Under the pieces are notes generated by a model, which saw only the letters and a list, made by a program, of their open reading frames with translations, was not told where the DNA came from and searched no databases. A stretch of DNA of 64,000 nt from assembly GCA_003249025.1 (NCBI GenBank), contig QBMH01000005.1, positions 1 to 64,000 on the forward strand, read 5' to 3'. Shown in pieces: positions 25,296-33,231 of the stretch. This DNA comes from Leptolyngbya sp. (GTDB taxonomy: Bacteria > Cyanobacteriota > Cyanobacteriia > Leptolyngbyales > Leptolyngbyaceae). Position 1 is the first letter of the stretch. Every line of letters begins with the position of its first letter. Position numbers and translations under genes: made by a program.

Positions 25296-26204
25296 CTACG
25301 CAACTACGCCAACATCTCTCGCCTCTTGCCCCTCGCCTCTTGCCTTCTCGCCGCACAACAGCCCAAACCGAATCAGCCCCCGTTGATAGCCACGCTGCAT
25401 CAAACCGAGGGAGAGCGCCGCTTGAATAGTGCCCCAACCGGAGAGCAGCAGCCCAAAAATAGAGGCAGGCGTGATAGCAGAATCGATCACCACATCCCAA
25501 AAGGGGGCGACGGCGGTAGACCAGTCTGCGGTGCGGATGTTTTGGAAGGAGAGCGATCGCGCCATTGCTTCATACTCTGGCAGCGAAACCACATAAGGCA
25601 AGCAGTAAACCCGGTAAATATCTTCTAAATGCTTTCGTTCATCGGCAGTCAGCGATTGCTGATTGGTTGGGCGGTGACACCAAGTGACGAATAAAAAGGT
25701 GCCTCCTGGCTTCAGTACGCGGTAGCATTCTTGCAAAAACTTTTCTTTGGTGGGCATATGTTCCCCACTTTCCAGCGACCAAATGAAGTCGAACGAGTTA
25801 TCGGCAAAAGGCATGTTCAATGCGTCGGCAACCAAAAATTGAGCCGAGGCAGATGGGGCAACCGAGGTTGGGGCGAGTCCGGCATCTTTTGCCCGTTGGG
25901 TTGCCCGATTTGCCTGCACGGGACTCAGGGTAATGCCAGTGGCAGTTGCCTGAAATTTTTCGGCAAGATAAAGCGTACTCCCACCAATGCCGCAGCCCAC
26001 ATCTAAAATATTTTCTGCTTGCTGAATGTCTGCCCAATGCAGCAATTCTTCAATTAAATCAATTTGGGCTTGGCGACGCTCTTTTTTTTGCGTGCCGTCT
26101 TCCCCATAGTATCCATGGTGCATATGCTCTCCCCAGGTCTGTTCCCACAGCCCGGAGGAGGCATCGTAAAACTGTTGAATGCGTTGATTGAGCGTCAAAG
26201 TCAT
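25296..26204 (-). CDS. Gamma-tocopherol methyltransferase
   Basis: SAM-dependent methyltransferase making alpha-tocopherol from gamma-tocopherol, the last step of the pathway. Characteristic sequence includes FYDASSGLWEQTWGEHMHHG, the SAM motif ILDVGCGIGGSTLYLAEK (about 66-83), WSLESGEHMP and CHRPTNQQSLTADERKHL, closely resembling Synechocystis Slr0089. The last 15-20 residues (EKARGEGQEARDVGVVA) and an internal APTSVAPSASA stretch are low-complexity additions. The gene lies 78 bp upstream of hpt on the same strand, forming a probable two-gene tocopherol operon. MPBQ methyltransferases are related, but this sequence fits the gamma-TMT group better. Confidence 0.9.
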   Translation of the reverse strand: MTLTLNQRIQQFYDASSGLWEQTWGEHMHHGYYGEDGTQKKERRQAQIDLIEELLHWADIQQAENILDVGCGIGGSTLYLAEKFQATATGITLSPVQANRATQRAKDAGLAPTSVAPSASAQFLVADALNMPFADNSFDFIWSLESGEHMPTKEKFLQECYRVLKPGGTFLFVTWCHRPTNQQSLTADERKHLEDIYRVYCLPYVVSLPEYEAMARSLSFQNIRTADWSTAVAPFWDVVIDSAITPASIFGLLLSGWGTIQAALSLGLMQRGYQRGLIRFGLLCGEKARGEGQEARDVGVVA

Positions 26205-26292
26205 AGAGCTAAAATCATAGAAAAAGGGCGATCGCCAAACGAGGGCGATGTTGGATTTTAAACAACAGCCTACATGCTATCCCCTGCTCACT

Positions 26293-26994
26293 TTACAACT
26301 TCCAGGTGACATTTCCTTTTTCATCGTCAACCCGCACTGTAATCGGTTTAGTAGTGCCTTTTTGATCCGTCACCTGACATTTGAACGTATCACCCGGCTT
26401 TACCACTCGAAGTTTGCCACCGCAGTTGGTTTTCACTTCAATCTGAAACTGAGCTTTAATGCCTTTTTGAATCGTTTGCTCTAGTTTGGGTAAGACCAAT
26501 AAGCCTTTGGTACTCCATTGCAGTTCACTTTTTTGAGTCGGACTGGGGAGTTGAGTTTTGGGAGTGGGTGCGATCGCCATCTTTGGTTTTGCGCCAGCCT
26601 GAGGAGGTAAAACAAACGGGGTTGCTTTGGGGCGAAGCGCCACTAAGAAAGTCTGATTTGCTGCCATTGCCTGACAGTCGAACGGTTTCCCATCCTCCGG
26701 GTTGGCAGTCACCGGGCAGACGATGGATTGAACAGGAATCCCCGATTTTTTGGTCACTTCTGTTTTCAGCCGATATTCCAACGCTTTGGTAGCGGCAGGT
26801 TTTTGGGCGATCGCTGTTGCACTGGGCGTAACCAAGGGACTCGCCGCCACGATGGATGAAGGTGACGCAGTTGGGGCAGTTCCTAAGAGCGATCGTGACT
26901 CAGTGCATCCCACCAGCCCCACTAGCAATCCAGCGATGCTCAGTTGAGCAATCCATAAAAAATTCATAGGCAACTCAGTCAATCTTGAACCCAT
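26293..26994 (-). CDS. Lipoprotein with two DUF4333-like domains
   Basis: This is a 233-residue exported protein. A hydrophobic N-terminus ends in the lipobox-like LVGLVGC (Cys about residue 30), followed by an Ala/Ser/Pro/Thr linker. Two similar domains follow, each pairing a helix such as LKTEVTKKSGIPV or LEQTIQKGIKAQFQIEV with a Cys-containing beta part (IVCPVTANPEDGKPFDC; TNCGGKLRVVKPGDTFKC). This matches the DUF4333 pattern of paired cysteines. Starts at 26994 and 26967 are both ATG; the longer one adds an Arg that suits a signal peptide. Function unknown, presumably in the cell envelope. Confidence 0.75.
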   Translation of the reverse strand: MGSRLTELPMNFLWIAQLSIAGLLVGLVGCTESRSLLGTAPTASPSSIVAASPLVTPSATAIAQKPAATKALEYRLKTEVTKKSGIPVQSIVCPVTANPEDGKPFDCQAMAANQTFLVALRPKATPFVLPPQAGAKPKMAIAPTPKTQLPSPTQKSELQWSTKGLLVLPKLEQTIQKGIKAQFQIEVKTNCGGKLRVVKPGDTFKCQVTDQKGTTKPITVRVDDEKGNVTWKL

Positions 26995-27161
26995 TTACTG
27001 AAACAACATTTGTTGACTAAAATCACAAAACCACCCTAGCTTATGCCATGCCCTGTCAACGAGAATTTTTCTGGACAGTGTAACTAGACAGCGTAAAAAA
27101 TGGAAAATGCGAAATTAAAGGTGCAAAGATAAAATACTTTGAATAATTGCGTAATCAGTTC

Positions 27162-28508
27162 ATGACAGTTTCTCGCACCATTTGTTTAGGCTTTCTTGCG
27201 GTGATCGGAGCAGGAACGCTGCTCCTCAGCTTACCCATTTCCACCACCAGCGCAAACTGGGATTGGAACAACGTCCTCGTAGGTTTGTTTACGGCAACCT
27301 CGGCGGTCTGCGTAACGGGGCACATCATAGTCGATACGGGCACCTATTTTTCCACCGTAGGGCACTTTTTTATTGTGGCGCTCATTCAGATCGGCGGCTT
27401 GGGCTACATGACCGCCACCACCTTTTTGCTGTTGCTGCTAGGGCGACGGATGGGGCTGCGGAACAAAGTTGCCGTCCAACAAGCCCTCGATCGCACCGAA
27501 ATTCACGGAGCCAGTCAATTAATCCGCTCCATCATCGCCACTACATTGTTGTTCGAGCTAACGGGTGTCTTTCTGCTGCTGTTTGTGTTTGTGCCTCAAT
27601 ATGGCTTAGATAAGGGCTTATGGCTATCTATTTTTCATAGCGTTAGCGCTTGGAACAATGCTGGATTCAGCGTTTTTTCAGATAACCTCACGGGCTATCA
27701 AGCCTCGCCTTTGATTAATCTCGTCATTCCGGGGCTGATCATTTTTGGCGGAATTGGCTACGAAGCAATTTTCGAGATGTATCTCTGGTTGCGAGCACGC
27801 TTAACCCGCCAGCAGAAACGCATGATCTTTTCGCTCAATTTCAAAGTTGCGGTGAGCACCACATTGATTTTGCTGACTTTAGGGACGATCGCCTTCTTCC
27901 TCGTAGAAAGTCAAAATTCCAAAACATTGGGCGTGATGGATCTGCCGACCCGGTTGATGACGGCATGGTTTCAATCAGCCACCTCTAGAACCGCAGGCTT
28001 TAACACAATCGATGTCGGCAAAATGACCACCGCAGGGCTATTTATCACCATTGCACTGATGTTTGTAGGGGGCAGTCCAGGCGGCACCGCAGGCGGCATC
28101 AAAACCACCACTTTACGAATTCTGACCAGTTGCACCAAGGCAGTGCTACAGGGAAAAGAGGAAGCGCAGCTTTATGATCGTCAAATTCCGACGACGCTGG
28201 TGTTGAAAGCCGTTGGGGTCACCGTCGGCTCTATGGCAGCGGTAATTGTGATCACCATTTTGATTTCCCTGTCCGACCCAGAATACAATTTCATCCAGAT
28301 TTTGTTTGAAGTGGTATCCGCCTTTGGCACGGTGGGCTTATCCACTGGCATCACCTTAGATGCTGGCTTTTCGGTATTTGCCAAGCTAATGCTAGTCGTG
28401 ATGATGTATATCGGACGGGTTGGGGTGTTGCTGTTGATGGCGGCGCTGTTGGGCGATCCCAAGCCGAGCTTTGTGCGCTATCCCGAAGAAACGTTGTTAG
28501 TCGGCTAA
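27162..28508 (+). CDS. ktrB: KtrB/TrkH-family potassium (Na+-dependent) uptake channel subunit
   Basis: Membrane subunit of a Ktr-type K+ uptake system. The 448-residue protein has the four pseudo-repeated M1-P-M2 units with filter Gly residues in TATSAVCVTGH, SAWNNAGFSVF, SATSRTAGFNTID and SAFGTVGLSTG. A GGSPGGTAGGIKTTT segment corresponds to the intramembrane gating loop. The start is the ATG at 27162; the frame also contains a TTG at 27147. No ktrA (regulatory RCK subunit) is adjacent. The gene is divergent from the DUF4333 lipoprotein gene. Confidence 0.94.
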   Translation: MTVSRTICLGFLAVIGAGTLLLSLPISTTSANWDWNNVLVGLFTATSAVCVTGHIIVDTGTYFSTVGHFFIVALIQIGGLGYMTATTFLLLLLGRRMGLRNKVAVQQALDRTEIHGASQLIRSIIATTLLFELTGVFLLLFVFVPQYGLDKGLWLSIFHSVSAWNNAGFSVFSDNLTGYQASPLINLVIPGLIIFGGIGYEAIFEMYLWLRARLTRQQKRMIFSLNFKVAVSTTLILLTLGTIAFFLVESQNSKTLGVMDLPTRLMTAWFQSATSRTAGFNTIDVGKMTTAGLFITIALMFVGGSPGGTAGGIKTTTLRILTSCTKAVLQGKEEAQLYDRQIPTTLVLKAVGVTVGSMAAVIVITILISLSDPEYNFIQILFEVVSAFGTVGLSTGITLDAGFSVFAKLMLVVMMYIGRVGVLLLMAALLGDPKPSFVRYPEETLLVG

Positions 28509-28528
28509 AAAGAGGAGCCAAACTGGAG

Positions 28529-28566
28529 TCAAAGAAGCGCTCGCGCTCGTCCTGTGCTTTCTTTGA
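28529..28566 (+). terminator. Hairpin after ktrB, possible terminator
   Basis: A 10-bp stem (TCAAAGAAGC pairing with GCTTTCTTTGA, one bulged T) encloses a 17-base loop and starts 20 bases after the ktrB stop. It lacks a T tract, so termination is uncertain. The rest of the gap to 28753 contains a possible membrane-peptide frame on the minus strand but no convincing gene. Confidence 0.35.
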
Positions 28567-28753
28567 AGAGTCTCAGTGAACGAGCGATCGCGACCAGTCC
28601 TACCGAAATGATCGCGTCACCCCAATCACGCGCACCAATCCGGTGATACCGCTGACCAGCATTGAGATGAGGATGGCGATCGCCAAAATCACCGCTGTCG
28701 GAGAGTCGGATCGGATGATAGATGTGGGATCAATCGGGGCGATCGCACGATCT

Positions 28754-29389
28754 TTACTTCAACCAAGCGAGTGACTGTAGAACTTTTTCCAATTCCAAGG
28801 GCGTAATACTGCTATTTTTTCCACATTTATAATTCTCCTGATAATACTGAGAACCAGAAGAAACCGCGTTGTAATAAGGAGAACGCCCCGACCCTGACAT
28901 TGCTGGAAAGCTAGATAATTCAGCCTGTGGAATTTTCAGTTGCTCTGGCTTAGGAGTCTTTCCTAACTGTTGTCGAGTCGGGATTCTGCCACTACCGCGA
29001 ATCGGATTAAATCCAATCGTAACTTCGCCTAAAAGTTTTGTTTTGGTGGTGAACTGAAACTCGTCATCGCCACCACCACCCCCACCACCAATCGCATTAA
29101 TCAGCAAGCAAGTATTTGTAGGGTCACGATAGACGATGCTGTAATAGGGACCTTCCCGGCAAAGACCTTGGCGAGGCATATTTGTAGGACACCGTTCTGC
29201 GATAACTTGAGAAACTTTAAAGCCACGCGGAACATAGGTGGGGACAGCAATTTGAATGCCCAATGCTTTTAAGGATGCGCGCTGAGCAGCACTTAAACCA
29301 CTGGGTGCATCTTGAGCCGCAGCCAAAACACTTGAGTTCACTAATCCGGTAACGATTGATGTGTAGATACTGAGTCTAATAAACATCAT
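28754..29389 (-). CDS. Secreted hypothetical protein
   Basis: The 211-residue protein has a signal peptide (hydrophobic segment ending SSVLAAAQDA near residue 27). The mature part contains IAVPTYVPRGFKVSQV, a run of seven glycines (IGGGGGGGDDEFQF) and four cysteines. It resembles cyanobacterial secreted proteins of unknown function that begin with a short Leu/Ala helix and a PTYVPxGF motif. No catalytic motif is visible. It sits alone, with 408 bp of non-coding DNA upstream. Confidence 0.68.
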   Translation of the reverse strand: MMFIRLSIYTSIVTGLVNSSVLAAAQDAPSGLSAAQRASLKALGIQIAVPTYVPRGFKVSQVIAERCPTNMPRQGLCREGPYYSIVYRDPTNTCLLINAIGGGGGGGDDEFQFTTKTKLLGEVTIGFNPIRGSGRIPTRQQLGKTPKPEQLKIPQAELSSFPAMSGSGRSPYYNAVSSGSQYYQENYKCGKNSSITPLELEKVLQSLAWLK

Positions 29390-29797
29390 TTGAACCCGAT
29401 TTAAACAAACCTTACCTTCGTACAGACTATCAGCCTATTGTATCAATCCGCTTCAACCAAATTTTTATATGGCGATCGCAGTCTGCACTGGGAGGTGAGA
29501 AGCTCAGATTACCTTGCTTTTACTAAAAAAAGAGGCGATCGCGACGTTGAACTTCAGATTGCAAATTCGGTGATTACAGCTTACTGTTGTATCCCTGATC
29601 TTTAAGGCTCTATCTACTAAAGTTTCATGACTACATTCAACAAAAAAACTCACAATTATTCTTAGACATCGCAACCCATTAATGAACCTCCAAGTGCGCG
29701 TCTGCCGGTGGATCTCTGGGGCAAAACGTCAGGAATTCATGTTAATTGATGCAGCACAACGTTAGTTTGCGCTACTACTAGAATGTAGAAAATTTGT
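29390..29797. other. Intergenic region without recognised gene
   Basis: 408 bp between the ATPase gene's 3' end and the start of the secreted-protein gene, both on the minus strand. It contains one GCGATCGC at 29535, the last before a stretch of about 3.3 kb without any. I saw no tRNA, strong hairpin or open frame with family resemblance. Confidence 0.6.
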
Positions 29798-31405
29798 TCA
29801 TGCCTTCTCTCTAATGGTCTTTTTGTTGGATCTAGTCGGTTTGCGAGACTCTTGCATCGAAGATAACTGGAATATAGGAAATGATCTCACATCTTTTGCA
29901 AGAACAGGTTTAGGTTCTTCAGAAAATAAATTTATACTTCTTGCGGTACGTATACCTACGTAAAAACCATAATCCAACATGAGAGCCATATAACGTCGCC
30001 CAACTTCACTAGGAGTAATACCAGCGTGTAAAATATGTAGAAGACGTAAGGCAATTAACTCTTCAATCTTGTGAAAAGTTGAGTTTTCATTTTGGATTTC
30101 CACGAGAAAAACGTTCTTACGCTGCTCAGTCACACAAAATTGCTGAATAGCCTTTAAAATCTTATTAATCTCCTCATATTTACTTGAAGCATCAAGCTTA
30201 ATATCTCTAAGTTTCTCATCAGTCATTTCAGATGCGGATGCATTCACACTGCTAACAGATACTTTTTTCTGATCTCTCACACTTGATTCACTGATTGCTT
30301 GTGAGAATAAATAGAGCGCATCACGCGGCACACCTGCTGATACCCAAACTAAGCGATCTATCACCCCATCTCCGCAAACATAATCTATACTAGGAAGCCC
30401 ACAATAAACTGCATGTGAGTTCAAAATTTCTTGAATATGCCGTTTTGATTTATCTGGCATAGTCAAGTTGTAGTCTAGCCGAATTACTTGAATATCGCCT
30501 GGTGTTTCAAGTCCTTGACGCGAAGAAGGATCTCGTAGCTTGACAAATTGCTCAATCCCAGAAATTTTTAAGAAAACTTGGTTGCCTCGACAAATAGAAT
30601 ATAGCTTGTCTAATAAAATTGGCTGAAGTGTTTCAACAACAACGTGTATATCATCCAGAAAAATAAAAACACTGCCACACTGTGACGCGATCTTACCAAA
30701 AGCTCGTCTTATTCGAGGAAGCAGTCGGTTAAGATGCTCAATACCTTCCTCCTCATTTTTATCAAGAACAGCTTCAAGATTTGGCAAGAATGCCTCAAAG
30801 CCAGCTTGATTAGATACATAGTCTTGAAGTTGATTAATGATATCAATTAGCACTTCCGCTATGGTTCCGATATCATTACGTCCACTATATGTTTGTATAT
30901 TCACCCAAGCATAAGGAGAGTTTGACTGACGTAAACTATGCATTAGATAAGCTAGCAAGCTTGACTTACCTGCGCCTCTTCTTCCATAAACAATATGATT
31001 ACTTTGGCTAACAATCTGTTCTTCATCTCCAGAAACTGACCTTATATATCGAGTGAAAAAATCATCGGCGAAGCTGTGTTGAGTCGCCGTAAGACTTTCA
31101 GACAAAATTGTTCTCAAAAATTGTGTTTCTGGTAATTGAAGCCGATTATTAGGACGTAGAGATCTTTTCTTTATTGTTGTTCTTTGCTTATATGGATTTT
31201 CTTCAGATAATGCATTTAAACTTTGCTGTAGTAATCCAAAGAAACGATCTGTCGGATTGCCTAAATAAATGATTAAATAATCGCTTTCTGAGCGTTCTTT
31301 TAACTCATATTCAACATGAATCAGGCGAGTTAGCTTCTTGAATTGATTTATGACTTCATCTAAATACTTTTGCTGATCCTGCTGGGTTACTGCATTTAAG
31401 CTCAT
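29798..31405 (-). CDS. P-loop ATPase (AAA/STAND-like), partner of the HEPN-like protein
   Basis: The 535-residue protein is an ORC/STAND-like ATPase. After an N-terminal region (1-125) come Walker A YGRRGAGKSS (about 140-149), Walker B VFIFLDDIH (246-254), a lid region ending in VWVSAGVPRDALYLFSQAI, and a C-terminal helical part resembling a winged helix (EELIALRLLHILHAGITPSEVGRRYMALMLDYGFYVG). There is no effector motif of its own. Its ATG overlaps the stop of the upstream HEPN-like gene (ATGA), so the two are co-translated and probably act together. Low GC and lack of HIP1 sites suggest horizontal origin. A defence role is inference. Confidence 0.78.
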   Translation of the reverse strand: MSLNAVTQQDQQKYLDEVINQFKKLTRLIHVEYELKERSESDYLIIYLGNPTDRFFGLLQQSLNALSEENPYKQRTTIKKRSLRPNNRLQLPETQFLRTILSESLTATQHSFADDFFTRYIRSVSGDEEQIVSQSNHIVYGRRGAGKSSLLAYLMHSLRQSNSPYAWVNIQTYSGRNDIGTIAEVLIDIINQLQDYVSNQAGFEAFLPNLEAVLDKNEEEGIEHLNRLLPRIRRAFGKIASQCGSVFIFLDDIHVVVETLQPILLDKLYSICRGNQVFLKISGIEQFVKLRDPSSRQGLETPGDIQVIRLDYNLTMPDKSKRHIQEILNSHAVYCGLPSIDYVCGDGVIDRLVWVSAGVPRDALYLFSQAISESSVRDQKKVSVSSVNASASEMTDEKLRDIKLDASSKYEEINKILKAIQQFCVTEQRKNVFLVEIQNENSTFHKIEELIALRLLHILHAGITPSEVGRRYMALMLDYGFYVGIRTARSINLFSEEPKPVLAKDVRSFPIFQLSSMQESRKPTRSNKKTIREKA

Positions 31406-31902
31406 AAGGTAACTCCTCGGCTAATCAGGTATCTGCTTGCATCGCCTAAAAAATTTGTCACGATTAATTCCGCTTCATCCTGTGTAAGCACTAAATCTGA
31501 TTCTATGGCTGTATGGTCATAGTCCGATAGATTTCTATCTTCTCGCAAATCTCGTAGGCGAATTGTGTAGGTACTAGCATTGTCTAGACTGGAAGGTAGT
31601 TCTGTCTTTTTATGGTCATCTACATCTGTTCGGAAAGATCCATTTTCATGAAGATTCACGGCGCGGCGTACATTATATGCCCCATAGTAAAGTCTAGAAA
31701 TCCGTTGTCGCCAGTACTGCTGGGATAATTGTCTTGCAAACGCATGATGTGATTTTCCAAGCTCAAACAGCAGTTTAACATTTACGTTAATCTCACTTTG
31801 GATAGCATCACAGGCAGTAATATCCAAAATATGACGAAGGTTTGCAAGCATCTGATGAGAATTTGACGAAGCCAGTAACAGATGCGGCGATTTTAAACCC
31901 AT
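31402..31902 (-). CDS. HEPN-like small protein upstream of the ATPase
   Basis: The 166-residue, largely helical protein has features of HEPN-fold proteins. An RQRISRLYYGAYNVRRAV helix is followed by a variable loop, LRDLREDRNLSDYDH and a final helix LTQDEAELIVTNFLGDASRYL. Arg123 and His130 are spaced as R-x6-H, within the R-x4-6-H range of HEPN ribonucleases, and the DRNLSDY segment resembles the RxxADY of related families. It is unclear whether it is catalytic. The start is the ATG at 31902, preceded by GGAG at seven bases; a TTG lies just upstream. It overlaps the ATPase gene by four bases. Confidence 0.65.
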   Translation of the reverse strand: MGLKSPHLLLASSNSHQMLANLRHILDITACDAIQSEINVNVKLLFELGKSHHAFARQLSQQYWRQRISRLYYGAYNVRRAVNLHENGSFRTDVDDHKKTELPSSLDNASTYTIRLRDLREDRNLSDYDHTAIESDLVLTQDEAELIVTNFLGDASRYLISRGVTL

Positions 31903-32287
31903 CAAAAAACTCCAGACAATTGCTAGAAAATCAATCTAGTCATTTTAGCTTTTACTACAGGATTAATGGCATTAACTGTACAGTCGTATTTAATGCGATG
32001 CCTCATTTATCTAGAGGCATCTTGAACTTTGAAATTAGGCAAGTAGCTTTCTTAATGAATTGCACCAACAATTAATCAGAAAGTTGACTGTAACGTTTAA
32101 CTTCACTTTTGTAGGCTAACTCTGCTAGCCATGATACTTTGCACTTTCATCATAGTGCCTGACATTTTGGGAATCAAACAAATTTTTTGCAGCTTAAAGC
32201 AATCTCTGAAAGGTTATCTGCGCTCTTACAGCGTAAGTTCAAATATGACCTAATAAAACCTATAAAAAAGTTATTCAATTCTCTATC
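31903..32287. other. AT-rich intergenic region
   Basis: 385 bp upstream of the HEPN-like gene and downstream of hisA (both minus strand). It should hold the promoter of the HEPN-ATPase pair. It is AT-rich with no HIP1 site. An open frame on the plus strand (31842-32075) shows no family resemblance and overlaps the HEPN-like gene's start. Confidence 0.6.
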
Positions 32288-33061
32288 TTAAGCAAAGGCG
32301 GAGGAGCCGAAATCGGGGGGGATATCTTGCCAGCGCCCTTGACCGACGGCGCGGATGGCTTCTTTCAAAGAAACTTCGCCTGTATAGAGGGCTTTGCCGA
32401 CGATCGCGCCCGTTACGCCCAAGGGTTCCAATGACAACAGGCTGAGCAAATCCCGCACAGAACTCACGCCGCCCGATGCAATGATCGGAATTTCGATCGC
32501 CCCTGCCAACTCGCGCAGCGCCTCCAAATTGGGACCTTGCATCGTGCCATCCCGGTAAATGTCGGTGTAAATAATTGCCGCCGCACCCGCGATCTCCATC
32601 CGCTGAGCCAGTTCCGTTGCCAACACTTCCGAGGTTTCAATCCAGCCCCGTGTTGCCACCTTGCCAGCCCTTGCATCAATTCCTACCACAATTTGGTCGG
32701 GGAATTCTTGGCAAAGCTGAGTCACGAGATCCGGCTGCTCGACCGCGATCGTGCCCAAAATAATCCGCCGCACCCCCAAATTCAGCAAGCTGGCAACACT
32801 GGCCCGATCGCGTAAACCGCCCCCGACTTGAACCGGAATATCAATTGCACGGGCGATCGCCTCAATCGCCGCCAAATTTACCGGATGTCCGGCTTTCGCA
32901 CCGTCGAGATCAACCAGATGTAAGAGAGTTGCGCCCTGATCTGCCCATTGTCGTGCCACTGCTACCGGATTTTCATCAAACACCTGCGACTGGGCATAAT
33001 CGCCTTGATACAGGCGCACACACTGTCCTGCGAGTAAATCAATCGCGGGTATTACGTCCAT
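32288..33061 (-). CDS. hisA: Phosphoribosyl-formimino-AICAR ribotide isomerase HisA
   Basis: HisA is a TIM-barrel isomerase for the fourth step of histidine biosynthesis. The 257 residues include the barrel signature [17 protein letters not shown] with catalytic Asp8, VQVGGGLRD, the second catalytic Asp in VVGIDARAG (about residue 130), [15 protein letters not shown] and [10 protein letters not shown]. Length and motif order are normal. It stands apart from hisH. Confidence 0.96.
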   Translation of the reverse strand: MDVIPAIDLLAGQCVRLYQGDYAQSQVFDENPVAVARQWADQGATLLHLVDLDGAKAGHPVNLAAIEAIARAIDIPVQVGGGLRDRASVASLLNLGVRRIILGTIAVEQPDLVTQLCQEFPDQIVVGIDARAGKVATRGWIETSEVLATELAQRMEIAGAAAIIYTDIYRDGTMQGPNLEALRELAGAIEIPIIASGGVSSVRDLLSLLSLEPLGVTGAIVGKALYTGEVSLKEAIRAVGQGRWQDIPPDFGSSAFA

Positions 33062-33231
33062 GTCGGTTCTCTCCTATGCGATCGCACGTTTCCATTGCAA
33101 TAGGTTATGCCACAGAATAGGCGAAAGCCCAAAGAAAAGTTGCTAATTCTGGCAAAACGGATGGTGAAATTTATAATCGTGTGAACTTGGATCAAATTTA
33201 TTTGTCGGATTATTAAGGGAGAACGATCGCA

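Noticed and set aside
28606-28750. Minus-strand frame reading SDSPTAVILAIAILISMLVSG and ending at a TAG, like a small membrane peptide.
   Set aside because: No ATG before the hydrophobic part and no ribosome-binding site; only a GTG inside the helix. It may be a decayed gene, but support is too weak to call.
31842-32075. Plus-strand 77-codon frame upstream of the HEPN-like gene, a possible antitoxin.
   Set aside because: It overlaps the start of the HEPN-like gene on the opposite strand, has no family resemblance and no good ribosome-binding site.
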